From Sphingopyxis sp. CCNWLW2 (GTDB lineage Bacteria > Pseudomonadota > Alphaproteobacteria > Sphingomonadales > Sphingomonadaceae), in NCBI RefSeq assembly GCF_037095755.1, contig NZ_JBAWKJ010000001.1, positions 62,001 to 126,000 on the forward strand: a DNA stretch of 64,000 bases. Direction: 5' to 3'. Positions 25,978 to 33,848 of this stretch are shown here, piece after piece. Under the pieces are notes generated by a model that saw only the letters and a list, made by a program, of their open reading frames with translations, made no database searches and was not told the DNA's origin. A program made the translations under genes and the position numbers. Positions within the stretch are counted from its first letter, which is position 1. Each line of letters starts with the position of its first letter.

Positions 25978-27609
25978 TCATGGCTCGAGCTGGGCGAGCC
26001 AGGCTCGCAATTCCCGCTTGTTGACCTTTGTCGCCGACATCGGCCAATCCTCGGCCTTCACGAAATGCACCGCGCGCGGGACTTTATAGCCCGCGATCCG
26101 TCCCTTGCAGTGCGCGATGAGCTCGTCGGCGCTCGCCTCGAAGCCGGGCATCAGCTCGACAAAGGCGATAGGCACCTCGTCCAATCGGGGATCGGGGCGG
26201 CCGACGACTTCGGCAATTCGCACCGCGGGATGGCTGCAAAGATACGCCTCCACCTCGATCGCGGCGACATTCTCGCCCCCGACCTTGAGCATGTCCTTCG
26301 CGCGGCCATTGAAGATCAGGCGGCCGTCGGCGCTACGGGTATAGAGGTCGCCTGTATGTAGCCAGCCATCGGCATCGAGCGCTTCGGCACTTTTAACCGG
26401 ATCGCGGTAATAGCCCTCCATCACGCAATAGCCGCGGACCCAGATTTCGCCGACCGTTCCCGGCGGCACGTCGGCGCCATCCTCGTCCACGATACGCAGT
26501 TCGATGCCGGGGACCGCTTTGCCATTGCTGGTTGCGCGTTGCTGCGGCGTTTCGTCGGGGTCGCTGAGCGCGAAAATACCGGAGGTTTCGGTCATCCCGC
26601 AGGCCTGCATGATCTCGGCCTCGGGAAGCAATTTCTGGACCCGGTCGACCAGCGCCTCGGGTCCGATCAGCAACATCGCGCGGACCTTTTCGGTCGCGGC
26701 GACAAAGTCGGGCTGGTCGAGCAAAGGCTGGAGGATCGCCGGAAACCAAGGCCACATCGCAGTGACCCCTTCGCGCTTCATCAGCGCGACGGCGCGGGCC
26801 GGGTTGAAGAAGGTATCGGTCAAATAGGTGCCCGACGCGCCGATCGAGCCGATGAAGGGCGCGAGCGAGCCGATATGAAACAGCGGCCCGCCCCCCCAGG
26901 TGACGTCGCATTCGCCCGAGCGGAAGCGCTTGTCGGCGCGCTCGACGGGACCGCGTGACATCGCCTCGTGCGTCAGCATGCACCCCTTGGGGTTGGCGGT
27001 CGTGCCCGAGGTGTAAATGATCGTCGCGGTATCGCGCAGGCGCGTACAGCGGCGGCGGCGATCGACCTCGCCTGCCCCCACTTTGCTACCGGCCGCAGCA
27101 AAGGTCGCGGCGTCGGTAAAGGCAGGTGGAGCATCGCCGGAGAGTAACACGACATGCCGGAGCATCGGCGCTTCGGTTAGCGCGAGATCGCCTGTGGCGG
27201 CGTCCGCGAGCGAAGGCAGCGCGCTGGCGATGCTGTCGCGAAAATCGACGTGACTGGTATCGCCGGCAGCGGTCAGCAACACCGCGATCTGCGCGTTGTT
27301 GATGATATATCCCAGCTCATGTTCCTTGTGCCGCGCGTTAAGCGGGACTGCCACGCAATTGGCGAGCCATGCCCCGAACAGCCCGGTGACGAGTTCGTGT
27401 CCGTTATTGGCGAGCAGGCCGACGTTCGATCGGGGTGCAATCCCCAATCCGATGATACCGCGAGCGACTGCCACCGCCCCTTCCAGCAGCGCGGTATAGG
27501 TGATTGCGCTCTCGGGGAACACGATCGCCTTGCGTTCGGGGAACCGGCTGGCGCTTTGCACCAGCAAGTCGCCAAGCGTCGCCGTCGCTGACCAGCTGTC
27601 GAAACTCAT
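25978..27609 (-). CDS. Acyl-CoA ligase (ATP-dependent, AMP-forming)
   Basis: 543 residues. ANL-superfamily motifs: P-loop TIIYTSGTTANPKG near residue 178, MTETSG near 330, DGWLHTGDLY near 410 and the C-terminal GRAKDMLKVGGENV near 430 plus catalytic Lys in SATKVNKRELR near 530. It activates a carboxylic acid with ATP and CoA so that beta-oxidation can proceed; in camphor breakdown the equivalent acts on the ring-opened acid. GGGAGAGG precedes the ATG at 27609; an upstream in-frame ATG at 27648 is less likely. Divergent from the first monooxygenase with two operator boxes between. Confidence 0.93.
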   Translation of the reverse strand: MSFDSWSATATLGDLLVQSASRFPERKAIVFPESAITYTALLEGAVAVARGIIGLGIAPRSNVGLLANNGHELVTGLFGAWLANCVAVPLNARHKEHELGYIINNAQIAVLLTAAGDTSHVDFRDSIASALPSLADAATGDLALTEAPMLRHVVLLSGDAPPAFTDAATFAAAGSKVGAGEVDRRRRCTRLRDTATIIYTSGTTANPKGCMLTHEAMSRGPVERADKRFRSGECDVTWGGGPLFHIGSLAPFIGSIGASGTYLTDTFFNPARAVALMKREGVTAMWPWFPAILQPLLDQPDFVAATEKVRAMLLIGPEALVDRVQKLLPEAEIMQACGMTETSGIFALSDPDETPQQRATSNGKAVPGIELRIVDEDGADVPPGTVGEIWVRGYCVMEGYYRDPVKSAEALDADGWLHTGDLYTRSADGRLIFNGRAKDMLKVGGENVAAIEVEAYLCSHPAVRIAEVVGRPDPRLDEVPIAFVELMPGFEASADELIAHCKGRIAGYKVPRAVHFVKAEDWPMSATKVNKRELRAWLAQLEP

Positions 27610-27667
27610 ATCCTCTCCCGCATCTTTTTTGTGCGCGTCGTCACTCATGCGTAGTCCCGAGCAATCT

Positions 27668-27685
27668 GTCAACGCTATTGTTGAC
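27668..27685. promoter_or_regulatory. Operator box 1 of the catabolic regulon
   Basis: GTCAAC-GCTATT-GTTGAC: perfect 6-bp arms with a 6-bp spacer, 58 bp before the CoA ligase start. The same arms recur at 33199. Size and symmetry fit a TetR dimer. Confidence 0.7.
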
Positions 27686-27723
27686 TGTCCGATTGTCCAT
27701 TGACAGGAAGGCTCCAACCTCCC

Positions 27724-27743
27724 TATCAACGCGAGTGTTGATA
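27724..27743. promoter_or_regulatory. Operator box 2 of the catabolic regulon
   Basis: TATCAAC-GCGAGT-GTTGATA: 7-bp perfect arms with 6-bp spacer, 25 bp before the monooxygenase start at 27769. It shares the TCAAC-N6-GTTGA core with boxes 1, 3 and 4. Confidence 0.7.
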
Positions 27744-27768
27744 AAAACGATCGGGTGAGGAGCGGGCT

Positions 27769-28923
27769 ATGAAATTCCATTTGATGCAGACCGGCGTCGT
27801 CGGGCGGCGGCACGAGATCGAACAGGGAATGGCTGGCCAGCGTCCCGAACTTTACCAGCGCTTCCTCGAAGAGGTGCGCGGCTATGTGAAGCATGCCGAC
27901 GAGCTGGGTTTCTATGGCTACTGCCAGCCCGAGCACCATCTGCAGATCGAGGGATTCGAGGCGAACAACCATCCGGGCATGTTCAGCCTGTTCGTCGGCC
28001 AGCACAGCAAAAGGATGAAGGCGGGGATCATGGGTTACACCATGACGACGCACAATCCGGTGCGCGTCGCCGAAGAGATCGCGACGCTCGACCATATGCT
28101 GCAAGGCCGGCTCTATTGCGGTTTCACCCGCGGCTATCATGCGCGCTGGGTCGATGCCTATGGAATCAAGGAAGGCGTCGGCGCGACGACACCCGACAAT
28201 GTGAAGGCGCGCGACCAGCAGGATGCGCGCAACCGCTCGCTGTTCGAAGAGGGCGTGCGCGTTATCAAGAAGGCGTGGACCAACGACGTCTTCGACCACA
28301 AGGGTGACAATTGGCAGTTCCCGCCCGAGGGCGGATCGGGCGGTCACCCTGCCTATGCGAAATATGGCAAGGGTCAGGATGCCGACGGTATCGTCCGCCA
28401 GATCGGCATCGCGCCGCGCTGCTATCAGGACCCGCATCCGCCGATTTACGGCGGCTTCGCAGCATCGGGACGGACGATCGATTTCTGGGCGGAGGAAGGC
28501 GGCAAGCTGATCGTCCTCTCGGACAATCTCGATTTCTGTGACTCGCTCAATCAGCGCTACATCGGTCATGCCGCCAAGCACGGCCGCGAAGTCACCAGCA
28601 CCGATGCCTCTGCATGGGGCGGCTTCCTGATGCTCACCAGCGACAAGGAACGCGCCAAAAAGCTCATGGAAGAGCATATGTGGTTCTGGGACGAATGGTT
28701 CATCCCGCTTGGTCAGCGTCCCCCCAATGTCCTGATCGGGTCGGCCGACGAGATCGCCGACCAGATCGGCAAGGCGCACGACAAGCTCGGCTTCGACGAA
28801 CTATTCCTGATGTTCGGGCAAGGCCATCTCGAGCCCGATGAAAATCATGCCGAGCTTGAAGAGTTCATCGCCAAGGTCGCGCCGCGCTTTTCGACCAAAG
28901 CTGCCGACGGGACCTATGTCTAG
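27769..28923 (+). CDS. Luciferase-like flavin-dependent monooxygenase (divergent member)
   Basis: 384 residues, bacterial-luciferase TIM-barrel family. Motifs: YCQPEHHLQIEG near residue 47, the AGIMGYTMTTHNPVRVAEEIATLDHMLQGRL active-site strands from about 84, and GFTRGYHARWVDAYGI near 118. It uses FMNH2 from a reductase partner to insert oxygen. It is longer and less like diketocamphane monooxygenase than the other two copies in the cluster, resembling long-chain or terpene-type members of the family, so it may act on a different intermediate. First gene of a four-gene operon with the next monooxygenase, an alcohol dehydrogenase and the P450. Preceded by GGTGAGGAG. Confidence 0.9.
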   Translation: MKFHLMQTGVVGRRHEIEQGMAGQRPELYQRFLEEVRGYVKHADELGFYGYCQPEHHLQIEGFEANNHPGMFSLFVGQHSKRMKAGIMGYTMTTHNPVRVAEEIATLDHMLQGRLYCGFTRGYHARWVDAYGIKEGVGATTPDNVKARDQQDARNRSLFEEGVRVIKKAWTNDVFDHKGDNWQFPPEGGSGGHPAYAKYGKGQDADGIVRQIGIAPRCYQDPHPPIYGGFAASGRTIDFWAEEGGKLIVLSDNLDFCDSLNQRYIGHAAKHGREVTSTDASAWGGFLMLTSDKERAKKLMEEHMWFWDEWFIPLGQRPPNVLIGSADEIADQIGKAHDKLGFDELFLMFGQGHLEPDENHAELEEFIAKVAPRFSTKAADGTYV

Positions 28924-28960
28924 GTCGCAGCGATAAAGATAAAATCTGGGAGAGAAGTCG

Positions 28961-30061
28961 ATGCCTATGCAGTGCGGAATCTTTATGACCCCCTATAATC
29001 CGCCGAACCGTACACCGCGGCAGGTGTTCGACTGGGCGCTCGAAATTGCGCGGATCGCCGACGAGGTTGGCTACACCGATTATATGATCGGCGAACATTA
29101 TACGCTGGGCTGGGAAAATATCCCGATGCCCGAAGCGGTCATTGCCGCGTGCGCGCAGACGACCAAGAATATCCGCTTTGCGCCGATGGCGCATCTGCTG
29201 CCCTATCACGATCCCGCGACGCTCGCGATCCGCATCGGCTGGCTCAGCCAGGTGATGGAAGGCCGCTATTTCCTTGGCGTCGCACCCGGCGGCCATCACA
29301 CCGATGCGATCCTGCATGGCTATGAGAATATCTCGAGCCTGCCGCCGCGCCAGCTTGAGGCGCTGCGTTTGATGGAGCGGGTGTGGGAGCGCAAACCTTT
29401 CGTCGAGAAAGGCGAATATTTCCAGGCTGGGTTCCCGGGCTCGGAAACGATGCCCGAATATAATGTGCTGATCGCCGACAACAGCCCCTATGGGGGGCGC
29501 GACAAGCTCGAGATTGCCGTCACGGGCCTGTCGATGAACAGCTCGTCTATGAAGTTCGCGGGCGAGCGCGATTATAGCCCGATCTCCTTCTTCGGCGGCA
29601 CGCCGCAGATGAAAGCGCATTGGGACACATGGGAAACCGCAATGGCCTCAAAGGGGCGCACCGCCGACCGCAGCCGCTATCGCGTCTGCCGCGACGTGTT
29701 CATCGCCGACACCGATGCCGAAGCCAAAAGGATGGTGCTGAAGACCGGGATGATGCGCACCTGGCACGAATATCTGAAAGAAATCTACGTCAAGTTCGGG
29801 CTGTTCGACGGCATTATCGCCGACAGCGGCCAGGACATTTCGCCGGCCGACATCGACGATGATTTTCTGATCAATCATGTCATCCTGTGTGGGTCGCCCG
29901 AAACGGTGATCGAGAAACTGGAGAAGCTCGCCGATGCGTGCGGCGGCTGGGGACAAATTGTCGCCAATCAGCATGACAGCCTCGACGATCCCAAACCTTG
30001 GGAGGAGTCGCTGCGGCGGCTCGCGACCGAAGTATGTCCGAAAGTGAAAATGCCCAACTGA
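28961..30061 (+). CDS. Luciferase-like monooxygenase resembling diketocamphane monooxygenase
   Basis: 366 residues. Very close in pattern to the 2,5- and 3,6-diketocamphane 1,2-monooxygenases of Pseudomonas putida as I remember them: TPYNPPNRTPRQVFDWAL at the N-terminus, MIGEHYTLGWENIP, then NIRFAPMAHLLPYHDPATLA and RYFLGVAPGGHHTDAILHG, and late ILCGSPETV. Those enzymes are type II Baeyer-Villiger monooxygenases: FMNH2-dependent, turning a cyclic ketone into a lactone. They need a separate flavin reductase, and one is encoded at 38.5 kb. Gap to the previous gene 37 bases; GGGAGAG ribosome site. Substrate is inferred only by family. Confidence 0.92.
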   Translation: MPMQCGIFMTPYNPPNRTPRQVFDWALEIARIADEVGYTDYMIGEHYTLGWENIPMPEAVIAACAQTTKNIRFAPMAHLLPYHDPATLAIRIGWLSQVMEGRYFLGVAPGGHHTDAILHGYENISSLPPRQLEALRLMERVWERKPFVEKGEYFQAGFPGSETMPEYNVLIADNSPYGGRDKLEIAVTGLSMNSSSMKFAGERDYSPISFFGGTPQMKAHWDTWETAMASKGRTADRSRYRVCRDVFIADTDAEAKRMVLKTGMMRTWHEYLKEIYVKFGLFDGIIADSGQDISPADIDDDFLINHVILCGSPETVIEKLEKLADACGGWGQIVANQHDSLDDPKPWEESLRRLATEVCPKVKMPN

Positions 30062-30123
30062 CGGGCGGAAAAAAATGATGCGGCATCCAGCACAAGAATG
30101 GGGCCGCGGGAAGGAAACAACAT

Positions 30124-31209
30124 ATGGCAACTGGCAAGGCATGCGTGCTCGTCGAGCCCAACCGCATCGAAACCTGGGACGTGCCGATCGTCGATCCCGA
30201 GCCCGGTGGCGCGCTGGTGCGGATTATCGTCGGCGGCGTGTGCGGCAGCGACGTTCATATCGCCGATGGCGGCGCCGGCGTCATGCCCTTCCCCATCATC
30301 CTCGGCCATGAAGGCGTTGGCCGGGTCGAGAAACTCGGCGCGGGGGTGACCACCGACTATGCGGGTGTGCCGGTCAAGCCTGGCGATCTCGTCTACTGGG
30401 CGCCGATCTCGCTCTGCCATCGCTGCCACAGCTGCACCGTGCTCGAAGAGACGCCGTGCGAGAATTCGCAATTCTTCGAAGACGCCAAAAAGCCCAATTG
30501 GGGCAGCTATGCCGACTTTGCCTGGCTGCCCAATGGGCTCGCCTTCTTCCGCGTGCCCGACCATGCCGAGGTCGATGCGGTGATTGCCTTGGGATGCGCG
30601 CTGCCCACCGTCTTGCGCGGCTTCGATCGCTGCGGCCCCGTCCGGATCGGGCAAAGCGTGGTCGTGCAGGGCGCGGGCCCTGTCGGCCTTGCCGCGGTGC
30701 TCGTCGCCTCTTTGATGGGAGCGCGCGAAGTGATCGCGGTCGACGTCCATGCCAGCCGGCTCGACGTGGCAAAATCGCTCGGTGCCACCGCGACGGTTTC
30801 GCTCAAGGACAGCGCCGAGGAGCGGCGGCGGCAGATCTATGATCTCTGCGGTGCGAATGGCCCCGATGTCGTGGTCGAGGCGGCGGGCGTCCTGCCGGCC
30901 TTCCCCGAAGGCGTCGACCTCACCGGCAACCACGGGCGTTATATCATCCTCGGATTGTGGGGTGCGATCGGCACCCAGCCGATCAGCCCGCGCGACCTGA
31001 CGATCAAGAATTTGACCGTGGCTGGCGCCAGCTTCCCCAAGCCTAAAAACTACCATGACGCACTACAACTCGCGGTGCGGTGCCAGGACCGCGTGCCGCT
31101 GGCGGCGCTTGTCACGCATCGCTTCGGCGTGGCCGGTGCCAGCGCGGCGCTCGAGGCGACCGCGGCGGGCACCGTCATCAAAGCCGTCATCGATCCCGAA
31201 CATAGCTGA
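30124..31209 (+). CDS. Zinc-dependent alcohol dehydrogenase (MDR family)
   Basis: 361 residues. Catalytic zinc site [12 protein letters not shown] near residue 38 with [13 protein letters not shown] near 60; the structural-zinc loop is represented by [15 protein letters not shown] near 97, keeping four Cys. The NAD fold has [13 protein letters not shown] near 180. It likely oxidises the alcohol made by the downstream P450 to a ketone, or reverses that step. Third gene of the operon, 22 bases before the P450 start. Specificity is inferred from context. Confidence 0.9.
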   Translation: MATGKACVLVEPNRIETWDVPIVDPEPGGALVRIIVGGVCGSDVHIADGGAGVMPFPIILGHEGVGRVEKLGAGVTTDYAGVPVKPGDLVYWAPISLCHRCHSCTVLEETPCENSQFFEDAKKPNWGSYADFAWLPNGLAFFRVPDHAEVDAVIALGCALPTVLRGFDRCGPVRIGQSVVVQGAGPVGLAAVLVASLMGAREVIAVDVHASRLDVAKSLGATATVSLKDSAEERRRQIYDLCGANGPDVVVEAAGVLPAFPEGVDLTGNHGRYIILGLWGAIGTQPISPRDLTIKNLTVAGASFPKPKNYHDALQLAVRCQDRVPLAALVTHRFGVAGASAALEATAAGTVIKAVIDPEHS

Positions 31210-31231
31210 CATCGAACAAGCGAGACTTTCC

Positions 31232-32506
31232 ATGAACCATGCAACATCCATTGACACCCAGACGGCACCCGTTGCCGACAACCGGTCGCGCGTCGCCAAG
31301 CCCGCCCATGTTCCGGACCATCTTGTCCGCGACATCGACATGTATGCCCTCGACGGCATCGAGGCTGGCTATCATGAAGCCTGGGTGGGGTTGCACGCGC
31401 AGAACATGCCCAAGCTCGTCTGGACCCCGCTGACCGGCGGCCACTGGATAGCGATGGACGGTCCAATGGTCCGCGAGATCTACGAAGATCCCGCGCGCTT
31501 TTCGAGCGAGGTCATTTTCCTGCCCAAGGAAGCGGGCGAGAAATATCTGATGGTGCCGACGCGGATGGATCCGCCCGAACATACGCCCTATCGCAAGCTG
31601 CTCGACACCGGGCTCAACCTCGCGCGCATTCGGGAGGTCGAGGATAAGGTACGCCAAACCGCGATCGAACTGATCGACGAGATAGCGCCGCGCGGCCACT
31701 GCGACTTTTCCACCGACTACGCCAAGATTTTCCCGGTGAAGGTGTTCATGGCGATGGCCGGATTGCCGATGGAAGATGCGCCCAAGCTCGAACATTTCGC
31801 GGTTGGCATGACCCGCCCGACCGGCGACACGCCCGAGGAAATGGCGGAATGCCTCGACGCTGCCAACACCGGATTCTTCGAATATGTCGAACCGATCATC
31901 AATGCGCGGCGCGGCGGCGACGGCACCGACCTGATTTCGGTGATGGTGAACGGCACGGTCAATGGCGAACCCCTGCCCCACGACAAGGCGATCGGGATGA
32001 TCTCGCTGCTGCTGCTCGGCGGGCTCGACACGGTCGTCAATTTCCTGAGCTTCATGATGATCTACCTGGCGCGCAATCCGGACAAGGTCGCCGAGTTGCA
32101 GGGCAACGACCTGAAACTCCTGCGCGGCGTCGAAGAATTGTTCCGGCGTTTCGCCGTCGTTTCCGAAGCGCGCATGGTGGCCAAGGATCAGGTCTTCCAT
32201 GGCGTCGAGCTCAAGCATGGCGACATGATCCTGCTGCCGACCGTGCTCCACGGGCTCGATGCCAATGAAAATGCTTGCCCGATGGATATCCAATGGGATC
32301 GCAAAGGTCCCAAGCACACCACCTTTGGCGGCGGCCCGCATCGCTGCGTCGGCATGCATCTCGCGCGCATGGAGGCGACCGTGACGTTGCAGGAATGGCT
32401 GAAACGCATTCCCGACTTCCGCCTCGCCGATGGCGCGAACCCGATCTATCGGTCGGGCATCATCGCGGCGGTCGAGGATGTGCCGTTCGTGTGGGATGTT
32501 GCTTGA
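31232..32506 (+). CDS. Cytochrome P450, CYP101 (P450cam)-like
   Basis: 424 residues. Heme ligand C372 in [11 protein letters not shown]302/R305 of EELFRR, and I-helix [12 protein letters not shown] with D266/T267, the P450cam D251/T252 pair. Long shared stretches with P450cam ([24 protein letters not shown], LARxExxVTLxEWLxRIPDF) put it in the CYP101 group. Aligned by eye, P450cam substrate residues F87, Y96, T101 and T185 are kept (F96, Y105, T110, T194), V295 is kept (V310), and F98 and V247 are replaced by M107 and L262. R112, used to dock putidaredoxin, is kept (R121). It should hydroxylate a cyclic, probably oxygenated substrate with electrons from the 22.9-24.4 kb redox partners. Confidence 0.95.
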   Translation: MNHATSIDTQTAPVADNRSRVAKPAHVPDHLVRDIDMYALDGIEAGYHEAWVGLHAQNMPKLVWTPLTGGHWIAMDGPMVREIYEDPARFSSEVIFLPKEAGEKYLMVPTRMDPPEHTPYRKLLDTGLNLARIREVEDKVRQTAIELIDEIAPRGHCDFSTDYAKIFPVKVFMAMAGLPMEDAPKLEHFAVGMTRPTGDTPEEMAECLDAANTGFFEYVEPIINARRGGDGTDLISVMVNGTVNGEPLPHDKAIGMISLLLLGGLDTVVNFLSFMMIYLARNPDKVAELQGNDLKLLRGVEELFRRFAVVSEARMVAKDQVFHGVELKHGDMILLPTVLHGLDANENACPMDIQWDRKGPKHTTFGGGPHRCVGMHLARMEATVTLQEWLKRIPDFRLADGANPIYRSGIIAAVEDVPFVWDVA

Positions 32507-32509
32507 GGC

Positions 32510-33169
32510 TCAGGGCGTCCCGCGATGCGTCGGCGCCGCGGCCGCGAGGCTTAGAGCCTCGAGAATTTCGGCGCGGCCGCATCCCAATTTGAGCGCATTG
32601 CCCATATGGACGCGGAACCCCGGGCCGAAACGGTGCGCGGGTGTCGCGTCGCTCGCCATCGCGATCAATTCCTTGACGCGCGCCGGCACGGTGCCGGATT
32701 TCCACGGGATCGCGCAATAGTCGAAAAAGCCCGTGAAGATGTCAGGCGACAGGATGAGCATCGCTCTCAGAAAGCCCGGCATCTCGCGCTCGAAATCGGT
32801 CCAGAAGGGATCGTCCCCCACTCGCGCATCCCATAAGGCCTGACGCTCGGCATCGAGCGCGCCGCCGGCGGGCACGAGGCCGCGCCGCTGCGCCTCTTCG
32901 AGCACCAAGACCGCGCTGATCATCAGCGAGTGCACCCCGAGTCCCGAGACCAGGGCGATCACTTCCTGCACCTGCGCCGGCGACGCGCCGCGGTCATAGG
33001 CGGCCGCAACCGCAACGGACAACGCCCCGCGCTCAAGCGACGTGACCGAGGCCGCGAGGCCCAACTGGATCAGCGCGCGCGGCAGCGGCAACAGCGGACT
33101 TCCGTCCGCAACACCCTCGAGCGCCTTCAGCGTCGTCTCGCGCAAATGAGGCAAAAACAGCATTTCCAT
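32510..33169 (-). CDS. Carboxymuconolactone decarboxylase-like protein, two-domain form
   Basis: 219 residues, with two helical halves: SLERGALSVAVAAAYDRGASPAQVQEVIALVSGLG around residues 44-80 and VKELIAMASDATPAHRFGPGFRVHMGNALKLGCGRAEILEAL around 163-205. Both have the CMD/AhpD core pattern, but the redox CxxC is absent, so it is not an AhpD-type peroxidase. Real CMD enzymes decarboxylate a lactone acid; cluster members of this kind often have unassigned roles. Tail-to-tail with the P450 (3-bp gap). Its start faces operator boxes 3 and 4, so it is probably part of the regulon. In the pathway it might act on a lactone intermediate, a guess from context. Confidence 0.82.
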   Translation of the reverse strand: MEMLFLPHLRETTLKALEGVADGSPLLPLPRALIQLGLAASVTSLERGALSVAVAAAYDRGASPAQVQEVIALVSGLGVHSLMISAVLVLEEAQRRGLVPAGGALDAERQALWDARVGDDPFWTDFEREMPGFLRAMLILSPDIFTGFFDYCAIPWKSGTVPARVKELIAMASDATPAHRFGPGFRVHMGNALKLGCGRAEILEALSLAAAAPTHRGTP

Positions 33170-33198
33170 AAGCCCGGCTTACCCTTTTTGCGCCGCCA

Positions 33199-33216
33199 GT
33201 CAACTTTAACGTTGAC
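33199..33216. promoter_or_regulatory. Operator box 3 of the catabolic regulon
   Basis: GTCAAC-TTTAAC-GTTGAC, arms identical to box 1, 30 bp upstream of the CMD-like gene and 49 bp upstream of the SnoaL-like gene. Confidence 0.72.
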
Positions 33217-33218
33217 TA

Positions 33219-33236
33219 GTCAACACATGTGTTTAC
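33219..33236. promoter_or_regulatory. Operator box 4 of the catabolic regulon
   Basis: GTCAAC-ACATGT-GTTTAC, one mismatch in the right arm, two bases after box 3. Centre-to-centre distance is 20 bp, about two helix turns, so two dimers could bind side by side. Confidence 0.55.
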
Positions 33237-33264
33237 ACGAGCGGTCTGGGATAGGAAAAAAACC

Positions 33265-33825
33265 GTGGCAACATTGGAAGACCGGGTGCGCAAGCTGGAG
33301 GATCGTGCGGAGCTGCACGATCTCGTCGCGACCTATTTTCAGGCCACCGACGACGATGACTATGCGCGGCTAAGCCTTTGCTTCACCCGCGACGCGTCCT
33401 TCGCCGCATCAGGTTTTGCCGATAGCGCAGGGCGCGCGGCCATCACCGACTTCCTGAAAACGGCGCGCTCCGGCATGGGCCAGACCGTCCATACCCCGAA
33501 TTACGTGCACCTCGTCTTCAACGGTGCCGATGCGGCCAGCGGAACGGTCGCGGCGCATCTAGAACTAGGGATCGGCGACGCGACCTATTTCGCGGCCGTC
33601 CGCTACCTCGACCGCTATCGGCGCGAAGACGGACAATGGCGGATCGCTCGCCGCGAGATGCGTGCGATCCATGTCGGCCCCTGGTCGGACGTCGGCACAT
33701 CGCTGTCGAGCCCGCTCAATATCCGCTGGCCGGGCGCCGCGCCGCAGGCGAGCGACTTTCCGCGGCAAGACATCAAGCAAGAGACTCAGAAAACGGCAAC
33801 GGCGGGAGCGTCTTCCGCCGAATAA
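33265..33825 (+). CDS. SnoaL-like (NTF2-fold) protein I
   Basis: 186 residues from a GTG at 33265 with AGGA upstream; an in-frame start at 33229 would lie inside box 4 and is rejected. LEDRVRKLEDRAELHDLVATYFQATDDDDYARL is the N-terminal helix pair of SnoaL_4 proteins; later RYRREDGQWRIARREM is the closing strand pair. The fold includes scytalone dehydratase, ketosteroid isomerase and limonene-epoxide hydrolase, so hydration, isomerisation or hydrolysis of a small cyclic molecule is possible. The Asp and His residues (H30, D42-D44) sit where family catalytic dyads occur. First gene of the long plus-strand operon. Confidence 0.82.
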   Translation: MATLEDRVRKLEDRAELHDLVATYFQATDDDDYARLSLCFTRDASFAASGFADSAGRAAITDFLKTARSGMGQTVHTPNYVHLVFNGADAASGTVAAHLELGIGDATYFAAVRYLDRYRREDGQWRIARREMRAIHVGPWSDVGTSLSSPLNIRWPGAAPQASDFPRQDIKQETQKTATAGASSAE

Positions 33826-33848
33826 TGATAATCATGAGGGAGAGAGAC

